Assembly: GCA_937139475.1 (NCBI GenBank)
Contig: CAKZQF010000008.1
Location: 1 to 64,000 of the forward strand
Length of the DNA stretch: 64,000 bases
Direction: 5' to 3'
From: an uncultured Gammaproteobacteria bacterium
GTDB taxonomy: Bacteria > Pseudomonadota > Gammaproteobacteria > Enterobacterales > Psychrobiaceae
Part shown: positions 40,113 to 49,576 of the stretch, in pieces
Numbering within the stretch: the stretch's first letter is position 1
Layout of the letters: each line of letters begins with the position of its first letter
Notes under the pieces: model-generated
The model's input: the letters and a program-made list of their open reading frames with translations, nothing else
Database searches by the model: none
Told to the model about the DNA's origin: nothing
Made by a program: the position numbers and the translations under genes

Positions 40113-40928
40113 ATGAAGTATTCTGCAAAATTACCAAATGAAAACCATAACGTCTCTGGGGAGCACCCTTTAAAAGAGTTTGTTATTTTAGTCTGTGGTA
40201 CTTGCGTGCTTGCGCTAGGCTTATACTGGATCTTGGGAAAGAGTGTTGATGTATTAGTCGATAATATGCCGCCAATTGCAGAGCAGTTGATACATCAGCA
40301 AGTTAACGAGTATGTTAGTGATGAATTTCAGCTGCAAGGCGAGAAAAATCAGCTGCCCTCTAATATTAAAGCACTGATGAATGGCTTGGAACAATGTGCA
40401 GGGCTGGATTACCCGGTGTCATTGCATTGGCAACAAGATAAGCAAGTTAATGCTTTTGCGCTGCCGGGGGGCCATATCATGCTGTTGTCCGGTTTGGTTG
40501 AACAACTTAATAGTGAAAATGGACTGGCGTTTGTTATCGCGCACGAGTTAGCTCATTTTGACAATCGTGATCATCTGCGTGCAATGGGAAGAGGCGTTGT
40601 TATGGTAGCGTTATCCACATTGATTGGTTTGGACAATGCAAAGGTATTTGATTTCCTCTCGCCAGTTAGCCAGCTTGAAACAGCACAGTTTTCTCAACAG
40701 CGTGAGTCTCGTGCTGATGAGTTGGCGCTCAGTATTGTTAATTGTCATTATGGACACGTTGGCGGAGTCACCGAATTTTTTACGCTGATGCAAAACAAAG
40801 AGAATCACAGTACGAGTAAGGTGGGGAGTTATTGGTCGAGCCACCCCCCATCACAAATCAGAATCAGCTCTATTGAAAAATTAGTTGTACAACAAGCCTA
40901 TGAGATTAAAGAAGTTAAGGCGCTTTAG
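40113..40928 (+). CDS. M48-family membrane metalloprotease
   Basis: 271 residues. A membrane helix at about 22-42 precedes a zinc peptidase domain with HELAH (144-148) and the third ligand in ESRADELAL. Related to the HtpX/BepA/LoiP group of envelope proteases. The genomic link to two YbjQ-type proteins suggests a shared envelope function, but the substrate is unknown. The last 14 bp overlap the convergent HD gene. Confidence 0.88.
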   Translation: MKYSAKLPNENHNVSGEHPLKEFVILVCGTCVLALGLYWILGKSVDVLVDNMPPIAEQLIHQQVNEYVSDEFQLQGEKNQLPSNIKALMNGLEQCAGLDYPVSLHWQQDKQVNAFALPGGHIMLLSGLVEQLNSENGLAFVIAHELAHFDNRDHLRAMGRGVVMVALSTLIGLDNAKVFDFLSPVSQLETAQFSQQRESRADELALSIVNCHYGHVGGVTEFFTLMQNKENHSTSKVGSYWSSHPPSQIRISSIEKLVVQQAYEIKEVKAL

Positions 40929-41574
40929 TACCCGTTTCAATACCAAGCTGCTCTAAATATCCTTGCATAAAGTCCCAGCGCTGTTGTGCTTGTGCTTGCC
41001 CGGCTTCGGTTTTCATTGTATTAACCAAACCTTTTAATTTGACATAAAAATGGTCGATGCAGAAGTTCTTGTCATCTAACGCTCGGGATTGAGCGAAAGG
41101 GTCCAGCGGGTCGTATAGCTGGCTTCCCCATGATGCCCCAAGCATTAGGCAGCGCGATAGGCCAATGGCGCCTAATGCATCGAGACGGTCAGCATCCTGT
41201 ACTACTTCTGCTTCAATAGTCGTGGTGGCTATATTAGCTGAAAAACTATGGGCACAAATCGCATGGTGAATAGCATCATAGTATTGAGCTGGGTAACCAA
41301 TTTCAACGAGGTATTCGATAGCCCGATCGGCGCTTAAACGCGAGCCTTGATCTCGTAATGGTGATTTTTTATCGACGTTTACACAATCATGCAACCAACA
41401 GGCTGGTAATACCACGGCCAGCTCTGCCTGTTCTTCTTTGCATAAGGTAATTCCACTGGCAACGACTCGTTGGATATGTGCAATATCATGAGCGGGATCA
41501 GCCGTCATCTGCTTGATGACGAATTGCTTAAATTGTGGCTGCCAATCTAATGGTTTTAGATGTTCTTTAATCAT
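40915..41574 (-). CDS. HD-domain phosphohydrolase (YedJ-like)
   Basis: 219 residues. The metal site of the HD superfamily is visible as DPAHDIAHIQRV, the CWLHDCVN pair, and the later Asp in VVQDADRLDALGAIG. Similar proteins (YedJ type) hydrolyse nucleotides or other phosphate esters. The start lies inside the end of rmuC (8 bp overlap), so it is probably translated from the same message. Confidence 0.85.
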   Translation of the reverse strand: MIKEHLKPLDWQPQFKQFVIKQMTADPAHDIAHIQRVVASGITLCKEEQAELAVVLPACWLHDCVNVDKKSPLRDQGSRLSADRAIEYLVEIGYPAQYYDAIHHAICAHSFSANIATTTIEAEVVQDADRLDALGAIGLSRCLMLGASWGSQLYDPLDPFAQSRALDDKNFCIDHFYVKLKGLVNTMKTEAGQAQAQQRWDFMQGYLEQLGIETGTKAP

Positions 41575-42982
41575 TGCTACTCTGCTTTGTATGGTTGTTT
41601 ACTGCTAATTCAACCGCTGGTGGTTCTTGTTGCGCTTGAGTTAATTGATGTGCAATCGGTTTCTTTATTTCAACTCCGAGCTCACGAAATCCTTCAACTT
41701 GTGACACGAGGTTGCCCTTACCGGTGCTCAGCTTTTTTATTGCTTGTTCGTAACTGTGGTTTGCTTTATTGATACAATGGCCTACTTGTAGTAAATCATC
41801 GCCAAATAAGCGTAATTTATCGTATAGTTTGGCGGCTTTAGCGGCGATCTCCTGCGCATTTTTATTTTGCTGGTCATAACGCCATAGATTGTTGATCGTG
41901 CGTAAGGCAACCAATAAATTCGTCGGGCTAACCAGCATCACATTCTTGTGCATTGCTTCGCTGATTAAATCGGGTTGGTGCTCTATTGCCAAGAGAAACG
42001 CCGGTTCAATCGGAATAAATAGCAGCACATAGTCTAAGCTACGTACTCCTTGCAGTTGATGATAATCTTTGGCACTAAGTTCTTTAATATGGTTGCGAAT
42101 TGATGCGATATGTTCTCTTAATGCCAATTGTTTTGCTGCTTCTGATTCACCATTGAAGAAGCGTTCGTAACTGGTGAGTGAAACTTTAGAATCGATAATA
42201 ATATCTTTTTCATCAGGTAAATGGACAATAACATCAGGGCGATAGCTTTTGCCTACATCGTTATGATGGTGACTTTGGGTTTCATATTCATGGCCATCGC
42301 GTAAGCCGGATTCTTGCAATATGCGCTCAAGAATGAGCTCTCCCCAACTACCCTGCTGCTTGTTGTCCCCTTTAAGTGCTTTGGTGAGGTTAACTGCATC
42401 CTGTGCCATTTGCTGATTTAATTGTTTTAAGTTGTGTAACTCGTTTTGCAGTTGATGGCGCTGCTTAGTTTCACTGTCGTGACTGTGCTGAACTTGTTGC
42501 TTAAAATCGCCTAACTGCGCTTTTAATGGGGCCAAAATAGAATCAATATTAGATTGATTTTGTTTCGCAAACTGTTCACTTTTTTGCTCTAGTGTTTGCT
42601 GGGCCAGGTGACTGAACTGATTTTTTATTTGTTCGTGGCTGTTATTAATGAGCTCAATTTGCTGTTGATGTGACTGGGTTAATATTTGTTGTTTGGCATT
42701 TAATTCGCGCACTTGTGCAAACAATTCAGTTTTTTCTCGCTGCAGCTTTTCGCACTTTCCTTGCCATTCATTGACACTAAGGTGTAGTTTATCAAGTTGA
42801 TCATCTCCTTGGTTCAGTGACTCTTCTAACTGACTTAGCTGTTGCTTTAACAACTGAGATTCACTCTGATGGCGTAGTCTTAGTGGCTGACTAATAAAAA
42901 GATAATTACCAATCCAACCTATCACTAGGCCTACAGCTGAAATAAGTGCAAGGGCAGGGTAGTGCTCCGGAGAAAAAACCAT
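41567..42982 (-). CDS. rmuC: RmuC-family DNA recombination protein
   Basis: 471 residues. An N-terminal membrane helix (YPALALISAVGLVIGWIGNYLF) is followed by a long glutamine-rich coiled coil (about 35-190) and the RmuC nuclease-like domain (about 200-440), with QGSWGELILERILQESGLRDG, RPDVIVHLPDEKDIIIDSKV and VLLFIPIEPAFL. RmuC limits recombination at short inverted repeats. In E. coli rmuC lies next to ubiE; here it is about 14 kb away. Confidence 0.92.
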   Translation of the reverse strand: MVFSPEHYPALALISAVGLVIGWIGNYLFISQPLRLRHQSESQLLKQQLSQLEESLNQGDDQLDKLHLSVNEWQGKCEKLQREKTELFAQVRELNAKQQILTQSHQQQIELINNSHEQIKNQFSHLAQQTLEQKSEQFAKQNQSNIDSILAPLKAQLGDFKQQVQHSHDSETKQRHQLQNELHNLKQLNQQMAQDAVNLTKALKGDNKQQGSWGELILERILQESGLRDGHEYETQSHHHNDVGKSYRPDVIVHLPDEKDIIIDSKVSLTSYERFFNGESEAAKQLALREHIASIRNHIKELSAKDYHQLQGVRSLDYVLLFIPIEPAFLLAIEHQPDLISEAMHKNVMLVSPTNLLVALRTINNLWRYDQQNKNAQEIAAKAAKLYDKLRLFGDDLLQVGHCINKANHSYEQAIKKLSTGKGNLVSQVEGFRELGVEIKKPIAHQLTQAQQEPPAVELAVNNHTKQSSND

Positions 42983-43147
42983 TAATAATCCAAGTAATAA
43001 AATGGGCTGTTTAGTTTAGCGAATCATGCCTAAATGCACAAAGACTTAAGCGTGAAGCAGAATATGCCACTTCACTTGGACGATTTATTGTGGATAGCAG
43101 CTAGGTTGATTACAATACGGTTACTTTAAGCTTAATGGGTGAACGAC

Positions 43148-43492
43148 ATGTCATCTGATTTATACGGTACATCGGCTAATTATAGAGCCTTAGAACAAGG
43201 CTATCGCGATAAAGCGTTGAAACTTTATCCGTGGGTCTGTGGGCGCTGTGCGCGAGAGTTCCAGTTTTCGAACTTAAGGGAACTGACAGTGCATCATGTA
43301 GATCATGATCATACCAACAACCCACAAGATGGTAGTAACTGGGAACTACTGTGCTTATATTGCCATGATAATGAGCATGCTAAATACACTGAGCATGAAC
43401 AGCATCCAACTCGGGTTGATCCTGGTGATAACAATCAAGAGATGGCGACGCACAACCCCTTTGCTGATTTAAAATCAATGCTCAAAAAATAA
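43148..43492 (+). CDS. yajD: YajD-type HNH nuclease-fold protein
   Basis: 114 residues from ATG 43148 (GGTGA five bases upstream); a GTG at 43139 is a weaker alternative. Zinc-finger pair CGRC...CLYC with the HNH core LTVHHVDHDHTNN and NWELLCLYCHDNEH. The E. coli homologue YajD has no established role. Confidence 0.9.
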   Translation: MSSDLYGTSANYRALEQGYRDKALKLYPWVCGRCAREFQFSNLRELTVHHVDHDHTNNPQDGSNWELLCLYCHDNEHAKYTEHEQHPTRVDPGDNNQEMATHNPFADLKSMLKK

Positions 43493-43493
43493 T

Positions 43494-44210
43494 TTAAAAC
43501 ATATGCCCGATAATGCCGAGCATAAAGCCAATGATTGCGCCAAAAGCTGGTAGCCAGTGTTTTTCCAGTTTGGCTTGCGGCGCAATATCTTGAAAAACTG
43601 AATATAAAATCCCGCCTGCGGCAAATAGCATGATTGCCGAAACGGCTTGTGGCTTGTCCGCGAGCCACATATAGCCGGAAATTCCAGCGATTGGTCCGAT
43701 CAAAGAAAGTAGTACAAAAGTGAATATTAGCCGGTGGTTAGCCATTCTCGAAGTCTTGTTTATTTCGTGAAATGCATTAAACCCCTCAGGTAGATTTTGT
43801 AACACCATCAAGATAGCCAATAACACAATACTGTCGCTGCCCAGAGCGACAGCGGCCCCTAAGGCCAGCGCTTCAGGAACAAAATCACTTAGCATGGCGA
43901 CCAACTGGCTAGCGGCTGTTTTTATTCGATAGAGAAGCACGTCGATAAGTAAAAACGCAAAACCACCACCACAGAAATAAATAGTTGCCATGCTAATCGA
44001 TTGATGTTCGATACCTTGCGGCACTAGGATCAGCGCAACGGCAGAAAGCAGAGCGCCGCCGCCAAAGGCAATAACTCCATGTTTTAACTCACTGCCTAGC
44101 CAGAGCGATCTATGCGAGGTTATTTGCGCAACGAATGCTCCTAACGGCATCGCGAGCCCAGCCAGCAGGGACAATATAATGACGGTGACTAATGAGTCGT
44201 TGATTTCCAT
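43494..44210 (-). CDS. ZIP-family divalent metal transporter
   Basis: 238 residues from ATG 44210 (the frame extends to 44249 and no start has a good ribosome binding site). About eight membrane helices. The metal-binding helices carry SDFVPEALALGAAVA and VLQNLPEGFNAFHEI, the latter a variant of the HNxPEG motif. Metal unknown (zinc, iron or manganese are all possible). Confidence 0.85.
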   Translation of the reverse strand: MEINDSLVTVIILSLLAGLAMPLGAFVAQITSHRSLWLGSELKHGVIAFGGGALLSAVALILVPQGIEHQSISMATIYFCGGGFAFLLIDVLLYRIKTAASQLVAMLSDFVPEALALGAAVALGSDSIVLLAILMVLQNLPEGFNAFHEINKTSRMANHRLIFTFVLLSLIGPIAGISGYMWLADKPQAVSAIMLFAAGGILYSVFQDIAPQAKLEKHWLPAFGAIIGFMLGIIGHMF

Positions 44211-44399
44211 TGGCTCAGTCAAATGATGAGGATAGATTGATATTAGCATGCAGACTGAGCTAATAAAGGTGGGAATTCGATAAACGGGCTTTCTTTGCGC
44301 GAAAACATACTTTGTAACAGGAATTTTTGGTTAAGTTTTTGCTTTGCAACGGATAAGATTTTATAGTTGATACTAACTTAGTAATTCGAGATTTTTACC

Positions 44400-45122
44400 A
44401 TGGGAAATGAAACCACGAAAATATTGGTAGTTGATGATGATGCTCGTCTGCGTAGCCTGCTAGAGCGCTATCTGATGGAGCAGAATTTTCAGGTGCGCAC
44501 TGCCGGGGACGGTGAGCAAATGAATCGCTTGATGGAACGTGAAAATTTCCATCTCATGGTACTCGATTTAATGTTACCGGGTGAAGATGGTTTGGCCATC
44601 TGCCAGCGCTTACGTAAGGAAAACAACAATATTCCTATTTTAATGCTGACAGCCAAAGGTGATGAAGTTGATCGTATTATTGGCCTGGAGCTTGGCGCAG
44701 ACGATTATTTACCTAAGCCATTTAACCCACGTGAATTACTCGCCCGAGCTAATGCGGTATTACGCCGTCGCAGCGTGGAAGTTCCCGGTGCGCCATCGCA
44801 AAATGAAGAACTGATCACTTTTGGTGATTTTGAACTTGATCTTGCCACGCGTGAAATGCGCCGTGGTGAAGAAGTTAACTCACTAACATCAGGTGAATAT
44901 GCCGTGCTTAAGTCGTTAGTAACTCACCCGCGCGAACCGATGTCGCGAGATAAGCTAATGAACCTGGCGCGTGGGCGGGACTATAGTGCACTTGAGCGTA
45001 GTATCGATGTGCAAATTTCACGGTTACGCCGCATGATTGAAGACGACCCAGCTAACCCACGCTATATTCAAACTGTTTGGGGACTGGGGTATGTATTTGT
45101 ACCCGATGGACGAGCGCACTAA
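44400..45122 (+). CDS. ompR: OmpR, osmolarity response regulator
   Basis: 240 residues (E. coli 239). Receiver domain with acidic pocket VVDDDA and phospho-acceptor Asp56 (MVLDLMLPGEDG), Lys in PKPFNPREL, then a winged-helix DNA-binding domain (RSIDVQISRLRRMIEDDP). The stop codon is directly followed by the ATG of envZ. Confidence 0.96.
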   Translation: MGNETTKILVVDDDARLRSLLERYLMEQNFQVRTAGDGEQMNRLMERENFHLMVLDLMLPGEDGLAICQRLRKENNNIPILMLTAKGDEVDRIIGLELGADDYLPKPFNPRELLARANAVLRRRSVEVPGAPSQNEELITFGDFELDLATREMRRGEEVNSLTSGEYAVLKSLVTHPREPMSRDKLMNLARGRDYSALERSIDVQISRLRRMIEDDPANPRYIQTVWGLGYVFVPDGRAH

Positions 45123-46433
45123 ATGAAAAGGCTGTTGCCTCGCAGTGCATTTGGGCAAATGGCATTGCTGATCTGTGTCTTATTGTTGATCAATCAGTCA
45201 GTGTCATATTTTACCGTTGTAAAGCATGTCGTAGAGCCTAGTTTTCGTCAAATCAATACGCTGTTAGCGAAACAGATCAAGCTAGTTTTTATGAACGTGG
45301 CTGATGATGGGCGTGAGCAACTGCCTACGGATGAACTGCTCAGCGAGCAATTTCAGGAAGTAACAGGTTTGCGGGTTTACCCTGCTTATCTAGCGCCTAA
45401 GTTTGGTTTGAACAAAGCAACTCATTACTCCTTTTTATCGCAACAAATGACGGAATATTTGGGCGGAAAAACAGAGGTTAGGGTCGCAAAAGAAGACCGC
45501 TATATGGTGTGGATCAACCCACCGCAAGATCCCTATGTCTGGATTAAAATCCCGCTCGAGAAATTTGATGATAGTGATTTTTCACCGTTAACTTTTTATT
45601 TAATTGTTATTGGTGGTCTATCTGTTATTGGTGGTTGGTTGTTTGCACGCTATGTTTTTAGGCCACTAAGTAAGCTCCAACAAGCCGCTAACCAGGTTGC
45701 GCTAGGAGAGTACCCAGAGCGCTTGGCATTAAATGGCACGACTGAGATTGTCGGTGTAACGCGTGCGTTTAATTCAATGGCTTTTGGTATTAAACAACTC
45801 GAAGACGATCGCTCGTTATTAATGGCTGGTATTTCTCATGACTTGCGCACGCCGCTAACGAGAATTCGCCTGGCGACGGAAATGCTTGATGATAAAGAAG
45901 CGTTTTTTAAAGAAGGTATCGAACAAGATATCGATGACATGAATGAAATCATCGATCAGTTTATTACTTACATTAAGCTTGACCGTGAAGAACTACCCGA
46001 AAAACATTCATTAAACGATGTTATCCAACAGGAAATAAAAGCGGAGCAAGCGCAAGGGCATAATATCATTGTCAATTTACAAGACGTTCCACCCTTAATG
46101 TTACGGCCGATTGCGTTAAAACGTGTTGTCGCTAACTTGATCGGCAATGCCAAGCGATATGGTGGTGGAGAAATTTATGTAACGTCTGGTATGCGCAATA
46201 AGAAAGTTGCTTTTTTTGAGGTGGCGGACAACGGTCCTGGTATTCCTGCAGAAAAGATAGAACAATTATTTAAGCCATTCGTCCAAGGTGACAATGCCCG
46301 TGGTGGGCAGGGAAGTGGACTTGGGCTCGCTATCGTACAGCGCTTCGTCAATCATCATGGCGGCAAGGTATTGATCAATAATCGTGTCCAAGGTGGCTTA
46401 TCTGTACAAGTGGAACTGCCGATAAAATCTTAA
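45123..46433 (+). CDS. envZ: EnvZ, osmosensing histidine kinase
   Basis: 436 residues (E. coli 450). Membrane helices at about 11-30 and 155-178 flank a periplasmic domain; then HAMP, the dimerisation/phospho-acceptor helix with His239 ([14 protein letters not shown]), and an ATPase domain with [17 protein letters not shown] and GSGLGLAIV. Phosphorylates and dephosphorylates OmpR. Confidence 0.96.
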   Translation: MKRLLPRSAFGQMALLICVLLLINQSVSYFTVVKHVVEPSFRQINTLLAKQIKLVFMNVADDGREQLPTDELLSEQFQEVTGLRVYPAYLAPKFGLNKATHYSFLSQQMTEYLGGKTEVRVAKEDRYMVWINPPQDPYVWIKIPLEKFDDSDFSPLTFYLIVIGGLSVIGGWLFARYVFRPLSKLQQAANQVALGEYPERLALNGTTEIVGVTRAFNSMAFGIKQLEDDRSLLMAGISHDLRTPLTRIRLATEMLDDKEAFFKEGIEQDIDDMNEIIDQFITYIKLDREELPEKHSLNDVIQQEIKAEQAQGHNIIVNLQDVPPLMLRPIALKRVVANLIGNAKRYGGGEIYVTSGMRNKKVAFFEVADNGPGIPAEKIEQLFKPFVQGDNARGGQGSGLGLAIVQRFVNHHGGKVLINNRVQGGLSVQVELPIKS

Positions 46434-46454
46434 CGCCAAACAAAGAGATTTTAA

Positions 46455-47240
46455 ATGCAACAAGTTATTGATATTAGCTGGTGGCAATTAACCAGCTTTA
46501 TGACGGTTTTGATAATTCCCTTGCTAATCAACTGGCATTTTAAATTAGGGATGTCCCGCGATACGACTTTTGCCGTGGCAAGAATGACTGTTCAGCTCAT
46601 TCTTGTCGGATTCTATCTCCAATTTTTATTTAACCTCGACAGCTTTTTACTCAACACACTATGGTTGGTTTTAATGACCGGAGTTGGGGGCAGCGCGATA
46701 ATAAATGGTGCCCAACTTGACTATAGGCGCTGTTATATTCCAGTAATCCTAGGTTTATTATGCGGGCTATTTCCCTTGCTTGCATTGCTACTTGTTCATC
46801 TAATTCAACCAACGCCGTTTTATAGTGCGCAATATCTGATTCCACTAGCTGGGATGTTATTGGGCAATAGCTTAAGTGGCAATATTGTCGCACTACAGCA
46901 TCTATTTAACTCATTGCAGGATAAATCTGCAGAGTATGAGAGCTACCTGGCATTAGGGGCCACGCCACAACAAGCTAGTATTTGCTTTGTACAATCGGCG
47001 ATGCGCCAATCGTTAACGCCAATAATTGCAACAATGAGCACGACAGGACTGGTGACGCTGCCTGGCATGATGACCGGACAAATTCTAAGTGGTGCAAATC
47101 CGATGCTAGCAATTAAGTATCAACTGCTTATTATGATTGCTATCTTTGTTATGTTGAATGTGTCTATTGCGGTCGCACTGGTCTTGATTATACGTAATGG
47201 GATTAATAGCTCAGGTAAAGTGTTAATCAAGCTATCGTAG
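46455..47240 (+). CDS. fetB: FetB-type ABC transporter permease (UPF0014)
   Basis: 261 residues, about seven membrane helices. Family motifs: FAVARMTVQLILVGFYLQFLF near the N-terminus and YLALGATPQQAS, with MMTGQILSGANPMLAIKYQL near the C-terminus. In E. coli FetAB exports iron and protects against peroxide. Its ATPase partner FetA is not adjacent here; the gene follows envZ by 21 bp and is followed by a peroxidase gene. Confidence 0.88.
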   Translation: MQQVIDISWWQLTSFMTVLIIPLLINWHFKLGMSRDTTFAVARMTVQLILVGFYLQFLFNLDSFLLNTLWLVLMTGVGGSAIINGAQLDYRRCYIPVILGLLCGLFPLLALLLVHLIQPTPFYSAQYLIPLAGMLLGNSLSGNIVALQHLFNSLQDKSAEYESYLALGATPQQASICFVQSAMRQSLTPIIATMSTTGLVTLPGMMTGQILSGANPMLAIKYQLLIMIAIFVMLNVSIAVALVLIIRNGINSSGKVLIKLS

Positions 47241-47359
47241 ATTGATTTGTAATAGGTTTTAGCTATTACCGTGATTGGAATTAGTGTTTGGCGTAGCAAA
47301 TAAATTAAGCGCATACTGGTTTCATCAAAACAAGTTAACCAATCAATGGAGCCATTATT

Positions 47360-48088
47360 ATGTTAGACAATAAAGAAGGACAAAGCGTACCAAGCGTTAC
47401 TTTCAAAACTCGCCAAGACGATCAGTGGTTAGATGTAACGACCGAGCAACTATTTGCAAATAAAACAGTTATTGTATTTTCACTACCAGGAGCCTTCACT
47501 CCTACGTGTTCTTCAACGCATTTGCCGCGTTACAACGAACTTGCTGGCGTATTTAAGCAAAATGGCGTTGATGAGATTGTGTGTATGTCGGTGAATGACA
47601 CTTTTGTTATGAATGCTTGGCTTAGCGATCAAGATGCAGAAAATATAACCGTCATTCCAGATGGTAATGGTGAATTTACCGATGGAATGGGAATGTTAGT
47701 TGATAAACAAGATTTAGGGTTTGGCAAACGTAGCTGGCGTTATGCTATGTTAGTAAAAGATGGTGTCATTGAAAAAATGTTTATAGAGCCACAAAAACCA
47801 GGTGACCCATTTGAAGTATCTGACGCAGATACTATGCTTAAGTATATAAACAGTGAAGCGCAAGCCCCTGTTGATGTTAGTTTATTTACTAAACCGGGGT
47901 GTCCACATTGCGCTAAAGCAAAAGAATTATTGGCTCAAAAAGGATATCAGTACGAAGAAATAATCGTTGGCCAGGATGTAACATTACTTTCGTTACGCGC
48001 AGTAAGTGGTCAAACGACAGTGCCGCAGGTTTTCATGGCGGGACAACATATTGGCAGTGCAGAAGATTTGGTAGCTCGTTTGTCTTAA
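47360..48088 (+). CDS. Peroxiredoxin-glutaredoxin fusion (Prx5 type)
   Basis: 242 residues. The Prx5 domain (1-165) has peroxidatic Cys50 in [13 protein letters not shown]; the glutaredoxin domain (170-242) has the CPHC motif (181-184) and TTVPQVF cis-proline loop. Such fusions reduce hydrogen peroxide and alkyl peroxides directly with glutathione. GGAG precedes ATG. No OxyR site was identified by eye. Confidence 0.95.
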   Translation: MLDNKEGQSVPSVTFKTRQDDQWLDVTTEQLFANKTVIVFSLPGAFTPTCSSTHLPRYNELAGVFKQNGVDEIVCMSVNDTFVMNAWLSDQDAENITVIPDGNGEFTDGMGMLVDKQDLGFGKRSWRYAMLVKDGVIEKMFIEPQKPGDPFEVSDADTMLKYINSEAQAPVDVSLFTKPGCPHCAKAKELLAQKGYQYEEIIVGQDVTLLSLRAVSGQTTVPQVFMAGQHIGSAEDLVARLS

Positions 48089-48137
48089 TAGCAAACTAAG
48101 CGATGGCACTGACGATCTAACTTTAAGGGGTAACATT

Positions 48138-48563
48138 ATGATTGATTTACGAGTTAAAGACTTTATGACACATCAGCCACCACAAGTGAGTTCTACCACT
48201 TTGTTAGCCGATGCGGTGAGTACAATTGAAGCCAGCGATCAAGACAGTGCTGTGGTAATCGATAATGATAAAGTTGTTGGTTTGCTGAGTGAACGTGACT
48301 GTTTAAAAACCTTAATTTCAAATAGCTATCATTGTGACGGAGCACCGATGGCTAGCGAATTTATGAATAGTAGTGTAACGACAGTTGATGCTGAGGATAA
48401 TATTTTAGATATTGCCAATAAGGTTGTTAATTGCGATGTTGGCGGATTTTGTAGTCAAACCTGCTTCCCTGTAATGCAACAGGGCACATTTATCGGACTA
48501 ATCGGGGTAAAGGGCTTAGTTGAAGCGCTCAATCAGCACTATAAAACTTGTAAAGCTTATTAA
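48138..48563 (+). CDS. Two-CBS-domain protein
   Basis: 141 residues forming one CBS pair: RVKDFMTHQPPQVS and the VVIDNDKVVGLLSERDCLK core, then SEFMNSSVTTV and VMQQGTFIGLIGVKGLV. CBS pairs usually bind adenine nucleotides. The cysteine-containing stretch GGFCSQTCFPV near 117 is unusual for the family. The gene lies 49 bp after the peroxiredoxin gene, possibly co-transcribed. Confidence 0.88.
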   Translation: MIDLRVKDFMTHQPPQVSSTTLLADAVSTIEASDQDSAVVIDNDKVVGLLSERDCLKTLISNSYHCDGAPMASEFMNSSVTTVDAEDNILDIANKVVNCDVGGFCSQTCFPVMQQGTFIGLIGVKGLVEALNQHYKTCKAY

Positions 48564-48592
48564 TCTCTAATTGAAGTATCTGTTTATGAATC

Positions 48593-48622
48593 AAAGCCAG
48601 TGACGAAAGTGACTGGCTTTTT
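48593..48622 (+). terminator. Rho-independent terminator after the CBS gene
   Basis: AGCCAGT and ACTGGCT with an inner AC/GT pairing around GAAA, then five T. Confidence 0.85.
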
Positions 48623-48638
48623 AGTTTGTAAATAAGTT

Positions 48639-48750
48639 ATACCAATTCCACTAAATAACCACCTGTACTCGTTAGAATAAGCAATATCTGCGTTGCTCTA
48701 ATTTATTCTACCCAAGTACAGCAAGAGCACTTAATTCATGGAACTGGTAT
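48639..48750. repeat. MITE-like repeat element (about 112 bp)
   Basis: The ends ATACCAATTCCA and TGGAACTGGTAT are inverted copies (11 of 12). The interior has AT-rich and TTGCTC-type sequence with partial dyad symmetry. The ends share ATACCAAT with the element at 7508-7819, so they may be relatives. The stop codon and last codons of the next minus-strand gene lie in it. Confidence 0.7.
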
Positions 48751-49300
48751 TAAAAGCGTTCATGGCGGCAACAAGGCCTAAGCAAATAAAAAATACACCG
48801 CTAACTTTATGCACCAATCTCATTGGCACGTTCTTCAACAGTCGGTGACCAGCCCATACGCCTAATATCGTCGTTGTTGCTAGTGCTAATGTTGCACCAA
48901 TAAATATGGATAGTGGAATATCAACGCTTCCTAATGCGACAACGGCTAGCTGTGTTTTATCACCTAGCTCCGCAACGGTTATCAGCATGAATGTTGTAAT
49001 AAACAGTCGCTTGGCAGAAATCCCTTTACTGAGTTTGGTCTCATCTTCTTCCTCAGTGGTAAAGATAGCTTGCAGACCGAAAATTAGAAAGAGTATCGCG
49101 ACAATAACACTAATCCATTGAGGTTCAAGAAGCTCTTTAAACACAGCGCCAAGTGTGACGGCTACGCTATTTAGCAGTACAAATGAGCTGATAGCGCCGA
49201 GCGCAACAGGCAATGCACGATAGCGCGCTGCCAACAGCATACACATTAGCTGGCTTTTATCGCCAATCTCAGCGATGAAAACTAATGCATAGCTCGTCAT
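48731..49300 (-). CDS. TMEM165/GDT1-family (UPF0016) cation transporter
   Basis: 189 residues, six helices in two repeats, each with the ExGDK-S/T motif: AEIGDKSQLM at about 10 and AELGDKTQLA in the second half. Bacterial members export manganese or exchange Ca/Mn for protons. The last six residues (NTSSMN) are encoded inside the repeat at 48639-48750. The N-terminus could be a few residues longer, but no better start is evident. Confidence 0.88.
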   Translation of the reverse strand: MTSYALVFIAEIGDKSQLMCMLLAARYRALPVALGAISSFVLLNSVAVTLGAVFKELLEPQWISVIVAILFLIFGLQAIFTTEEEDETKLSKGISAKRLFITTFMLITVAELGDKTQLAVVALGSVDIPLSIFIGATLALATTTILGVWAGHRLLKNVPMRLVHKVSGVFFICLGLVAAMNAFNTSSMN

Positions 49301-49576
49301 AATGCTTGATAAGGCAATATTGTCACTAATAAATGTAATTAAGTAATTGATACCAGCGCCTTAAAAAAATATGAATCTCAAAGACCGGCATTGTAGTCTG
49401 CCAAAGTAAGATACTCAATTGCCATATCGATGTTTTGAGAGTAAAAGATAGCCGATTGTTTTCGCTTACTGTACACTAGCGCCCTTTTGCGCTGAGGCGG
49501 CTATACTTGCTTTAGTGATATTTAATAATGAGCTTGTCATAACATCCATGACAGGATACCAACAAGAGTTGATCTT

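Noticed and set aside
49301..49576. Manganese (yybP-ykoY) riboswitch before the GDT1-type gene
   Set aside because: I looked because this family is often under that riboswitch, but the conserved core sequence is not there.
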